Source of the DNA: Tetradesmus obliquus
Taxonomy: Eukaryota > Chlorophyta > Chlorophyceae > Sphaeropleales > Scenedesmaceae
Assembly: GCA_030272155.1 (NCBI GenBank)
Contig: CP126194.1
Coordinates: 7,691,719 to 7,755,718 of the forward strand
Direction: 5' to 3'
DNA length: 64,000 nt
Positions within the stretch are counted from its first letter, which is position 1; each line of letters opens with the position of its first letter. The translations under genes were made by a program, and so were the position numbers. Positions 36,860-47,819 of the stretch are shown here, one piece after another. The notes below the pieces were generated by a model, which saw nothing but the letters and a program-made list of their open reading frames with translations, searched no databases and was not told where the DNA came from.

Positions 36860-39683
36860 AGCCAGCGAGTGTGATGCAGCAGCCGCCAGTCAGATGACTG
36901 CTGCTGCTGCTGCTGCTGCTGCGGTTGCTGCTGCTGAACCAAGTTGCCTGCACTTGGCTGCAAGATGCGGCCCGCGCCTCCCCTACTCCTCCTGTGTGAC
37001 CAGCTAATGCCTTGGCGCACCCCAGCCAGCACTGCACAGCAGCAAGCAGCAGCAGTAGTGCAGCACAGCAGCGTCACCGCATGTCACACATCTGCTGATG
37101 CATGCAATGGCTGGATTTGCTGTATCACCTCACGCTAAGCAAGCTGCTCGCGCACCACAGTAGCAAGAGCAGCTCAAGCAACTTCAGCATAGGCGTACAC
37201 TGCACTGACAAAAGTGGCAGCAGCGTGACATGATGTTCAGCCGGGTGCGGCCCCAGCCCCCGCAGCCTGGTGTGCCGCTGCCAGCCCGCCCCGCACCTGG
37301 CTCCAGGCAGTACGCCCTCAGCAGGCCCGCCACCACGCCCGCGATGTGTGCGGGGAAGGACGCCTCAGGCGCACACAGGTGCGTCTGCAGGCAGGGCAGC
37401 AGCAGGCAGCAGCACACATGGGCGGGCAGCAGCAGAGATGTTACAGCAGTGCCTGTATGTGCGCGAGGGACACTGGTGAACATCTGTCAACATAACACGG
37501 CAGTGCATGTGGCGGTTGCAGTGTCAGGGCTGGTCACAAGCTACTGTCCTACAAGCCTATTGTCCACTCTGCACCTGCACTTCAATCAAGTGTCTCCTAA
37601 GCCGCAGCGCACTGCCAGCGCCATGCCGCCTCACCAGGGCCAGCGCAGGCACCCAGCTGAAGCGTGCCGGCACGGGCACCCCCCACACGTACACCACGCC
37701 GCCGCGCTTGCAGCCAGCCCACACCTGCAGCAGGCAGCACAGCACATGGGCATTCTCACAGTAGCCAAAGCATTTTGGGCAGCCTGATTTGCCGGCTGCC
37801 ACCTCTGCAGCTACTGCAACATGCTGCGCTGCACACACCACATGCTAGAACCTGCCCTGATCCGCGTGTTCCAGTAACCAGCCTTGTACTTCCCTGGCAC
37901 AAGCTACAGGCCTAGCTGCTGCCTGCACTGCCCAGACTGTTCAACAGAGGCATGGGACCGCTGCAGGCTGCCGCCTGCTGCTGCTGCCTGGCTCACCTTG
38001 AGCCCGAAGACCACGCCGCTGAAGCCCACTGTGACCAGGCTGTAGTAGTTGTAGCGCCGCACAAACACGCTCTTCTGCAGCAGCGCAAACGCAACTGCAG
38101 GCAGGCGCAGACAGGCAAACTATGTGACATACATGCTCAACCTACCAATGCAACAGTTGTAGGCATGGGGCAGCAGGTCGCGCAAAAACCCAGTATGCGA
38201 GTAATGCTGAACAATGCAAAACACAACCTGCATTAGGTGCACATCCAAGGAACACCGCCTGCGCCGGCAGTAGCTGCTGCTTGGCCTGCTGTGCCATGCG
38301 TGCACACGCAGCCCACTGCTCACCGTACAGGGCGTGCGAGGTTGTGGTCAGCAGCAGCACGTCAGCAGCCAGCGCTGCGCTGCCGCACTGCTGCTCCAGC
38401 ATCACGCAGTCGGGCAGCACTGCCGTGAGGTTGGTGATGAGGTGCGTGGCGTCAACGTGCACAACCGCAGCAGTCCACAGCCTGGAGGCAGCGGCGGCAG
38501 GCAGAGGACGCAAAATGTATGCGGCATGTGAGGTGAGCGCAGTAAACACATCCTGAGGATGAGGCACTCCATCCTTGCGTGCTGTCTACTGCAGATCCTT
38601 GCTGGCTTGAAGGGACACAACACTGTAGTGCGGCACCTGCTGGTACTTCTCAACTGCTGGTGTGGCAAGGCGCCCCGCATGCTGTGCCCCCTGCGCCGCG
38701 CCTCCCACCTGTAGTACTGGCGCTTGTCGATCACGCAGTATGGGCTGAGCGACACGTCCCGCAGCAGCACCCCGCCAGGCTTGAAGAACACCAGCAGCTG
38801 CGCCAGGCAGGTGGCGGCAGTGACGGGCGGCAGCGCAAACGCTGCTGCGCCCTCCGCCCCGCTGCTGCTGGTGAGGTCGTTGAGCACGCGTGCCAGCTCC
38901 ACCAGTGCAACCAGGTGGCGGCTGTCCCACTCCACAGGCATAGGCACGCGGCTGTCACCCTGCGGTGGATGCGGTGTGCGCGCAGAAGGCTCAGCAGCTG
39001 TGAGCTCACAACATGTAGAGCGAGGCACGCATGCTTGCATACAGACGCGCCAGCATTACGCGGCATGCTGCAGGCATGCAGCAGCACCTCCTGCTTTGCA
39101 TTCTGGTGGCAGGTGCAGCGTCATGGTTGCGGCCTGGTTTTTTCTTCTGTCAGCTGCAACTGGTGCTTCTATTGCTGCTGTTTCTGACTGTCAGCAAGAG
39201 GGCTGGGCGCATGGCCTGCATGCACGCTCCAGCTTGCTGCTGCTGCAGCTGCTGCTACAGGCCAGCCCGCCTCACCCGCAGGATGCGTGTGGACCAGCGC
39301 AGGTGCGCCAGCGCCTCGTCCATCACGGTGGCGGTGCGCCTGCAGCATCGCGTGGCAGGCACAGGCAGGCAGGGTGAGGGCGCGCGCACGGGATGCCTTG
39401 CATGGAGCGCATGCACATGCACTGGAAGGCGGTTGGGCTGCTCCGCCACTAGGCAGCAAGACTCGCAAGTGCACACAGTCTGCAGCTCTCACTGCCACAG
39501 CTGGGAAGGTGTTGAGGAGCAGCGCTTGTCCACCAGCACATGGTGGGCTCACCTGAATGTTTGGCTCCCATGCACCTGCTGCAGCAGGGATCGTTTGGTT
39601 TGCTCCCATTGCGCCTGGCCCTGCCTATACAGCTGCTCCATGTGACCCCAGGAGAACTCCGGCACGTCCTCATGGTCAAACAT
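36526..39683 (-). CDS. Rhomboid intramembrane serine protease (RHBDD1/RBL type)
   Basis: Rhomboids cut transmembrane helices within the membrane with a Ser-His dyad. Eight minus-strand exons join in frame: 39683-39553, 39339-39276, 38959-38709, 38481-38324, 38094-37997, 37724-37635, 37384-37297, 37031-36526, giving about 461 residues. In order: a soluble N-terminus; a first membrane helix before SLSPYCVIDKRQYYRLWTAA; VHVDATHLITNL with the helix-2 HxxxxHLxxN pattern; GFSGVVFGLK carrying the catalytic Ser near residue 227; GVPVPARFSW (as GFPVP in RHBDD1); and FPAHIAGVVAGLL with the catalytic His near 277. The last exon adds two polyQ runs and a final hydrophobic segment (LLLAATAAGLYFVL). The exon 7/8 junction is the least certain; otherwise translation would stop at 37184. 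An ER or Golgi location would fit the subfamily. It is divergent from the cyclophilin gene. Confidence 0.88.
36820..36925 (-). repeat. Two polyglutamine-coding CAG tracts in the rhomboid C-terminus
   Basis: CTG runs on the plus strand (36820-36859 and 36898-36925) encode two polyQ stretches separated by a short SSDWRLLHHTRWL segment in the last exon of the rhomboid gene. Confidence 0.8.
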
Positions 39684-40250
39684 GGCGGCACTGCCCCAAC
39701 AGCCCTGAGTGGTGCTGCTGTGCAGGTGCAACTATGAACAGAAGCTGGAACCCGATTCTACTGCCTGATCGGGGCAATGCTGCTGTTCGCAGCGACACAT
39801 TATTTTCAGAGCACAAGGATCCACCAGACTACGTCGCAGTTCAGCGGGATTCAAGGCATAGAGGGCTGAACCAGCATATGCCAGTGAATTTGACCCAGGC
39901 AGCGTGATTGCTTGCTGTGTGCAGTCATTTGGTACGAAAACAAACCAAGTCAATGTTGATGGCAATTAACGCCTCCGTTAACCACTTTGGAAACCCCAAC
40001 GCGCTCTCGTCTCACGCAAGTCACACCTTGGCTATTTGCACCGTCTGTTGAATTACCTGTATGCCCTTGTGCATATACCACTGGAATCGGTTTTGATGTG
40101 TTCTTTTATCGAACTAAAATTGCCTCCAGGGCCCCACAAAGGTAGCAGTAGCAGCAGTAGCAGCAGTAGCAGCAGCAGTACACATCAGGGGCAAGGGATC
40201 ACACTGCGGAAGAGCCAGCCCAAGCGCCACCTGGCGCCCAGGCAGGCGCG

Positions 40251-42161
40251 ATGGAGGCCAAGGCCGGGGTGCCCACCAACCTTTTGCACTGGCTGTACCA
40301 GACGTACACCATGCGCTGGAAGGGCGCTTTGGACATCAGCACAGTGCCTGGGCCTGACCACGCCAACAAGAGCCCGCAGTGGTGCTGCAGCCTGACAGCA
40401 GCTGGGGCAGTGGTGCGTGACAGGCAGGGCAGGCACGTCACGCTGGAGCCGCAGCAGGGCAGCGGCCAGGCCAGGTCCAAGAAGGAGGCCGAGCAGCAGG
40501 CAGCGCGCCAGGTGTACGAGGCGCTGGTGGCGGGGGGCTGGTACGACCCTGAGGCGCCACCACCGCCTAAGAAGGGTGGAGGAGTGGTGAGAGGCGAGCC
40601 AGCAGCTGAGGCATCATGCCCTGGTGGCAGCAGCTGCAGCTGTAGGTGCCCAAAGGTTCAGTGTGCAGGGTCTGCTGGGCTGTGTCCTGTGGCTGCAGCC
40701 CTGGACTAGGTACGCAGCGCAGCTGCAGGGCTGATCTGCCCATGCATCTGAGCCACTGCAGCTGCAGCCTGCTCAGATGCAACGGAGGGGCAGGGCAGGG
40801 GCCCACAGCCTGCCTGTGCTCGCTGCACACATGTCCAAGGGTTGATGTGCGCCACGGCTGCTGTAACTGCCCTGCCGCTGCTGCTGCGCGTGCTGCCGCC
40901 CCCTGCCAGAGCCGCGCCATGAAGTTCATCACTGACAACACACCAGCCAACACAGCCAACCCGCTGGCCTACCTGGACATCAGCATAGACGGGCAGGCCG
41001 GTGCGGGCAGCAGCTGGCACAGGCACTGCAGGCAGCCCTGGCGCTGTGGTGTGGCAATATATGATGATGGCAGGCATGCGCGTGTGACGACCGCTTTGGT
41101 GCCATGCACAGCAGACAGCATCAGGTGGCCTGAAAGGTGTCGCCAGCGTCAGCAGCAGCAACATTGAGGCAGCAGGCTGTGCTCTTATGTGGCTGCACAG
41201 CTATGCGCATGCTTTCATATGATTTGCACTGCTGCTGCTGCTGCCCCTCATGATCATGCTGCTGCCTGTTGTGCTGCGCTGCTGTGCTGCAGTGGGCCGT
41301 GTGGTGCTGGAGCTGTTCCGCTACAAGAAGGGCAGCACGCTGGAGGAGCACGCGCCACTGGTGAGCTGGGGGGGGGGGGGGCTCTGCGCGGCAGGGCTGG
41401 CTGCAGTAGCAGCAGCGTTGCTGTGCTTGCCAGCGGCGCTGCAGCGTTGCGCTTGATATCATGGCTGCAATTGCGCTTGAGGCAGAAGAGAGGCAGCAGC
41501 ATGCGTCACCTCAGCCATGTGCCGCTGGGTCACCTCGCCAGGCCATCACAGCATGAAATGCTTGTGGCAGTGCCTTACTGCAGCAGCCATTGGCAAGGCC
41601 CTGCCAGCTTGCTGCTGCTGCCCCCCAGCCGCACCTGCTCACTGCCTGGCTGGCTGCGTGGCGTCTCTCCTGGCTGTGTGTGCAGGCGGTGTCCAACTTT
41701 CTGGCGCTGTGCAGGGGCGTGGAGGTGGGTGGGGTGCGGCTGTGCTACGCTGGCTGCCCCTTCACGCGCATCATGGAGCGCTTCCTGCTGCAGGCTGGGG
41801 ACGTGGTCAACAGGGACGGCACAGGTGCGAGGTGGGGTGTGGTGGGGGGTGGGGGAGGGGCGGAGCTGAGGGAACGTGCTATGGTTGAGGTGGCAGCAGC
41901 GGCAGCAGCATATGCATGCATGCTGCTGCCGCTGGTCGCGTAATGTGTGAGCTCTGCATGTGTGTGCCACTAGCAGTAGGACACAGGCCTACAACATACA
42001 TGCATGCTGTGGCTGATGGTGTCGCATGTGCGCATGATGCCAACCTGCCCAGCCTTGCTGCCCCTGCACTGGCTGCCCCCGCAGGTGGTGCGCACATCCA
42101 CACTGCCCATGGCGACCACTTCCCTGACGAGGGCCTGGAGGACAGGAACTACAGGTGGGGG

Positions 42162-42192
<31 letters not shown>

Positions 42193-44860
42193 CGGCGCAG
42201 GCAGGCAACGCCAATACATGCCCCATGTGCTGTTGCGCTATGCTGGGAATTATCAATGCGAGTGCAGCGGCAACCACCACATGCAACAACACGCTGACAT
42301 GCATGTACTGGCACTGGGACTCTGTGTTGATTTGCGTCATCTGTGTGCCCCGCCCTCCCCCCCCCCCCCCCCCCAGGTTCTCGCACCCCTTCATGCTGGG
42401 TGCCGCCAACCTGGGCCTTGAGGACAGCAACGCCAGCCAGTTCATGATCACCACAGCGCCAGCGGGCCAGCTGGCGGGGCAGCACACCTGCTTCGGCAAG
42501 GTGCTGGCGGGATACGGCGTGGTCAAGCAGGTGGGTGGATTGGGTAGTGGGGGTGGGTGGGGCGGGGCGGAGGTGCTGCGCTAGCGGTGCTGGGGGTGCT
42601 GCTTGTGGTGCTGCCAGCAAGCTGATGCAGGCGATTCTACCTGATGCGACCAGGCACGCGTTGGACCAGGCACTCATTGAGACCAGCAGCACCCAAAGCG
42701 CGCCTGGCAGCCAGACACATGATGATTTGTTGTGGCGACAGCTTGCCAAATCAGGCTTTTGAATGGCGCAGACTCATGGGGCCGGCTGCCTCCGCATCAT
42801 CATTGCACCACCTCTCGCTTGTGCCTGCCTGCGACGCCCCGCCGCGCAGATTGAGGCGCTGTGTGACAGGCACAGCAGCACCCCGCCCTGCCCCGTCATC
42901 ATCGAGGAGGCAGGGGAGCTGCCGCCAGGCACAGACCTGTCAGCCGTGCCGCCAGTGGCTGCTGGCGGCTGGCCGCTGTGGCCTGAGGACCAGGGCGCTC
43001 CCCCCCAGGGCGTGAGGGAGGCGGCCTTCAGGCTGGACATCGCGGCCCAGCTCAAGGAGGCAGGCAATGCGGCCTACAAGCAGGTGGGACAGCTGCACAC
43101 TGCCTGGCTGCAGCAGCCCCACAGCTCTTAGCCTACTAGGCTAGTAGCCCTGGGCCCTGACCAGGGTGCCCAAAAGGCTTCTGAACACCATGATGTACTC
43201 GGCCATCACATTGTTCTGGTGGTGATCATCCTTCTTGTGTTTATACCTTGCTCTGCTGCTGCTGCTGCTGCTGCTGCCAGGGTGACGCTGCCGCCGCGCT
43301 GGCGCGCTACCAGCAGGCTGCGCTCTTCCTGTCCTGGATCAGCTTCAAGCTGCGCGACGAGGCGGGGGACGTGGAGCTGAGCGCAGAGGAGCAGGTGGGG
43401 CGGGGCGCATGGAGGGGGGGGGGGGGGTCTGGGGAGCGCGCGTGCTGCATAAACAGGGGGAACAGCAAGTGTACAATCCCAGTTTTTAAACCTGCAGCTT
43501 TTCTTCATCAATTACACGGTGCTTACAGGTGGCGTGCATCTGCAGCTGGCTTCCTCTGCAGAGCCTGACATGGCACCACATGCAATGCCAGGCATGTACC
43601 TGCGTGATGGCAGGCCTTGTGTGCAGGTTGTTTGTGCTGCTTGCTGACCGTACTGCTGCTTGCGTCTTTGCCTGCTGTCACGTGTGCTGCTGCTGTGGCA
43701 GCGTGCGCTGTGGGACTGCGAGGTGCTGCTGATGGGCAACGCTGCAGCGGCGCAGCTCAAGCTGGGCAGGCACAAGGCGGCGGGCCAGACATGCAGGGAG
43801 CTGCTGCAAAGGTGAGGGGGCCTCTGCAGTCGCCGTGCAGCGCAGTCATGGTTGTGCTTGAGGCTGCATGGGGCAGGACACATTATCCACGTTGTCAGCT
43901 GTCTGTGAGCACAGCAAAGCATCAATGTTTAACACAAGGACTTTTGGTATGCGTGAAACCTAATCCCACCTGCACACACTCCTGCGTCATGATCTGCATG
44001 CCACTGCCTCCCCTGCCTGCCTGGCAGGGCGCCCAGTAGCGTGAAGGGCCTGCTGCGTGCCGGCCAGGCCGCCATGGGGCTGGGGCCGGGCGAGTACAGC
44101 AGCGCAGCAGAGCACCTGCAGCAGGCCCTGCAGCAGGCGCGGCAGCAGCAGCTGCCCACACGAGGTGAGCCGCCACCTGCAGCCTGCAGCCAGCAGGGCG
44201 TGTTGCTCACAGCTGCGCACTCAGCAGGAGGCAGACAGCAGCACGGACAAGCTCAGCATCATCATGCCATCCATCATTCTGCATGTGAGAACTGTACGCG
44301 TGTGCACACTAGTGGTTACAGCAAGCAGCATCTTGTAGCCTACTCCTGGCTTCCGCAAGCAGTGTTACTGGCTGCCTGCCGTGGCTGCCTGCTGTGTGCC
44401 TGCAGACATAGTGGAAGAGTTGCACCGCCTGCGCAGCTTGCAGCAGCAGCATGCAGCACGCCAGCGCACCAAGTTCAGCAGCGCCTTCGCAGCAGGGCTG
44501 CTGCACCACCCGGCCGACGACGCGCCACCGCCAGCAGCAGCGCTGCCACTGGATCCTAGCGACCCTGCAGCTGCTGCTGCTGCCGCTGCGGGGTTGCGTC
44601 ACGTGGCGGTGCCTCCGGGGCGGCGTGTGGCTGGCCCCGTGGCTGCTGAGCGTGTGCTGGAGGGTGGGCAGCCTGTGCTGGTTGACGATGCCTGGGGGCG
44701 GCACCTGCTGCTGGCTGATGATGATGATGATGATGATGATGGGGAGGAGGGGCAGGGCGGCTGGGCAGCAAGTGGCGGCAGCAGCAGCTACAGCAGGGGC
44801 CTCATGGCCAGGCTGGCGCGCATGGGCCTGGCAGGCAGCAGTGGATTGGAGCAGCGGTGA
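40251..44860 (+). CDS. dsRBD - cyclophilin - TPR fusion (cyclophilin-40-like peptidyl-prolyl isomerase)
   Basis: Eleven exons join in frame: 40251-40586, 40910-41000, 41293-41360, 41686-41824, 42085-42154, 42377-42530, 42850-43083, 43281-43394, 43702-43811, 44028-44164, 44406-44860, giving about 635 residues. Residues 1-95 look like a double-stranded-RNA-binding domain: helix LLHWLYQTY, GPDH, strand PQWCCSLTA, and GSGQARSKKEAEQQAA. Residues about 120-290 are a cyclophilin (LAYLDISIDGQ, GRVVLELF, NASQFMI, GKVLAGYGVV). The active-site Arg, Phe and Gln are kept (TRIMERFLLQ). The Trp that binds cyclosporin is replaced by Gln. Three TPRs follow, with carboxylate-clamp residues for Hsp90/Hsp70 tails (KEAGNAAYKQGD, MGNAAAAQLKLG, VKGLLRAGQAA). 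The tail is Asp-rich. A separate start at the internal ATG at 40919 is the alternative if the dsRBD exon belongs elsewhere. Confidence 0.88.
42163..42374 (+). repeat. G30 run and C18 run at opposite ends of one intron
   Basis: In the cyclophilin intron 42155-42376 an uninterrupted run of 30 G (42163-42192) follows the donor closely, and a run of 18 C (42357-42374) directly precedes the acceptor AG. The two are complementary in the transcript. Confidence 0.85.
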
Positions 44861-46198
44861 GCAGTGAGAACGACGGTTGGGGAGAAGCTGAGCAGGGGTA
44901 TGATGATGACAGTGATGAAGAGGGCGGCTGGGCAGAGGGGTGTGGCGAGGGCATGGCAGAGCAGCAACAGCAGCAGGGCAACGGACACCATGCAGGGCAC
45001 CCAGCAGCGCTTGCACCGCAAGGGGCTGAAGGAGTGGGCAGCCGCAACAGCAGTTCCCAACCTGAAGCACATGCCAATAGCAGCAGCGGGGCTGCCACAG
45101 CTGGCAGCAGCAGCGGGCCGCCCCCCTTGGCGCGTGGGCTGCCAGGGCCCGCTGAGGAGCGCTCGACCCCTGATGAGCTGGGGCTGCCTGAGGAGGCAGA
45201 GGCGGAGCAGGCGGCAGCGGCGGGCGTGGCTGTGGCTGCAGGGGGTGATGCTGGGCAGCGCAGCTACGGGGATGGTGCGCTGGGGGCCGTGATGAGGAAA
45301 GTGCCCCTGTGATTGTTGGGGTCATAGCAAGATTCTCGCCCTTGTTACAGCATGTTGCGCAAAGCAACTCAAACGCCTGGTGCATCAGCAATTGCTGCTG
45401 TCGCATCCTTCAGCCACAGTCAATGTCAACCCTGTCCTTACCACGCAGTGGATTGTTGCAAATGCTGGCACCGCTTCGGTACCTACCCTTGGTACACATT
45501 GACAGCTGTCATTATCAGTATCTAGAGTATGTATCTATAGTATCGCTAGGATCCGTCCAGAGCTGCAACTGGTGATCGGCACTGTGGCAACTACAAACTG
45601 CGCTGCAGACAGCTGCCGGGTGTTTGGCTCCTGATGCGGTGTGCACCTGCCAGCAAACTGCTAGCTGTCAGCCTGCATGCTTGAGCCGCGTGTAGACAGC
45701 TTGATGTTTTGACAATGATTGTGTGCGCACGATCCCATGCAGTGCCAGCATCGTGATGATGCAGCAGCATACTATGCCACGGTACACAGCCATAAGGTCC
45801 GTTTTAGTAGGAGGACTGCAGTTGGGCACGAGCAGCCACCGGCCCGGATATGAAGGCCTCCCTACGGGCCGTAGGTGCAGTGGTTTGTTTTGAGCACATT
45901 GTCCACAGCAGCGGCTGCTGACAAAACTACATGTGTTGATTTGCCAAATTTCAAATTTAGCAAGTTGCTAGACGGTCTAGCAAATTGCCATCTCTGCTCT
46001 GAGGAACGACATCCAGATTTGCACGTTTAGGAACCTGTCACTGTGCGCTGAGATAATGCGCGGTATGTTGGCGGTACCGCCACCGGTGGCTGCCAGTCTG
46101 CTGCACACCTGCCATATGGTGATGCAACTTGTGTCTGTTCATGATGGCCTGTGGGCCCTTCTGCTGGGCCAGTAGCTGACAGCGGCAGCGGGTGTTCT

Positions 46199-46270
46199 GC
46201 GTGAGCTGCAGGTGATGCGTGAGCTGCAGGTGATGCGTGAGCTGCAGGTGATGCGTGAGCTGCAGGTGAT
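46199..46270 (+). repeat. 18-bp tandem repeat, four perfect copies
   Basis: The unit GCGTGAGCTGCAGGTGAT occurs four times without change in intergenic DNA. Confidence 0.9.
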
Positions 46271-46993
46271 GCGTGGTTGCTGCCTTGTTGAACCGTAACA
46301 GTGGAACCGGCACCAAGGAACCGCACTGACCGTCAACTGCCAGGTTCTGTTACCAGGCTGCAGCGTTCATGTGTGCAAACACAACCGCCAGTGGCAGCCT
46401 GGACCAATGCATGATGCCATCTGATGATGCAGTGCAAGCTGGGGCTGCCAACAAGTCGGGGTTGTGAGGCACCCAGGCGTGACCTGGCCAGAGCATGCTC
46501 TGTAACAAACGCCGCGTTGACTGTGGCAGTCACCGCACGACCTGCGCAGGTCACGCCCGCATGCAACACCACAACGGCAGGTATTGCCATAGAGCCACGC
46601 CCCGCCGGATTAAAATGCAGCCTCGGTGATCCGTGACAGCACCCCACACCTGTACATGTGCAGACATAGTGTGTTGTGCCAGCTGCAGCCTGCTACTGGC
46701 AACTCACAAATGCTGATGTGCCGCTGCACAAGTCACGTGCACTTCACGCGCTGTACACAACACTACCTCACCACAGCTGGTGTTGAGAAGTGGCATCTGC
46801 GCCTCCGATAGCTGCGCACGCCACATGCATGTATGCTTGCATGCCGCCAATTCACTTTCCAGCGACTGCTTGCAGACGCATGTGCGCATGCATGCGCAAC
46901 GCCACACACATACACAAGGTGCGCATGTGCACAGTGTGGTTGCTGTCAGGGAGCCCAACTGAAAGTCCCCCACACCTTGCTGTCAACTTTGCT

Positions 46994-47066
46994 GTTGTGG
47001 GTCTGCCTTCACGCCATGCGCTGAAGGCATGTTGTGGGTCTGCCTTCACACCATGCGCTGAAGGCA
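46994..47066 (+). repeat. 37-bp direct repeat, two copies
   Basis: Two adjacent copies of a unit beginning GTTGTGGGTCTGCCTTCAC, differing at one position, in intergenic DNA. Each copy contains CTTCA...TGAAG, a small inverted repeat. Confidence 0.75.
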
Positions 47067-47641
47067 GGGCAACACACCCTTCTCAGAGGCCTCATGGGCC
47101 GCCACAACCAGCACATTGCATGAGCGACCATTGCCTCTAGCCGCACGGTTGATGCACTGATGCATGTACAGCCACAGACCCAAAGCTAGGTGTGTGCAAC
47201 CTTTCAGTCATGCAGCATGCTGCGGTAGTTCATGCCAAGCTGCTGCTGTGGTTCGTGGTTCAACCTGCTACAACACATGTGCCCGCCAGCAAGGCGATGG
47301 TGACAACTAGTACACAATGCAGCGTTGATGGTCATCAGCTGGCAAAAACGAGAGTCTCAAAACCCTCGGCCTCAAGCTGACTCACACAGGGCAAGGTCAA
47401 CAGCATGCCGCAACGGGACACGCTGACTCATACGCCCTTTGCATCACTGCAGCATTGTTGCGCAGCGCTGCATATCACCTGGCACACACGCATGCCCTGC
47501 AGCAGCAGGCTGCAGACCAGCGCGCACGGCCAGGATCACCAGCAGTACCCGCAATGCGCAACAAGTCCTTGACAGGCAGGCTGTACAACAAGGTGAACCA
47601 AATGATTGGTGGAATATGGCAACCCCTACGTTCCCAACACT

Positions 47642-47646
47642 TTACA
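47642..47646 (-). terminator. TGTAA polyadenylation signal of the ORP gene
   Basis: TGTAA on the minus strand, about 175 bp after the ORP stop codon. Confidence 0.5.
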
Positions 47647-47819
47647 GAAAGTCATGGCACACAAGCTGAACAATGCCCCGCGCCCCCTGGATTTGGTATT
47701 GCAAAACTGCCGCTTCAATCCCTCCCTTACCCCAGCCAGCCACATACGCTGCAAGCCTTGGCAATGTCTACCTATGTCACCCCCATGCTTTCAATCGGAC
47801 GCCCTGCTAGCCGCCCCCC

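Larger units (their letters stand above)
44861..47641. other. Gene-poor 2.8-kb region
   Basis: A frame-shifted acidic ORF continues over 44857-45312 (see findings). Beyond it I see no gene. The DNA is lower in GC, with two small tandem repeats (46199-46270 and 46994-47066) and scattered short ORFs without domains. Confidence 0.4.
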
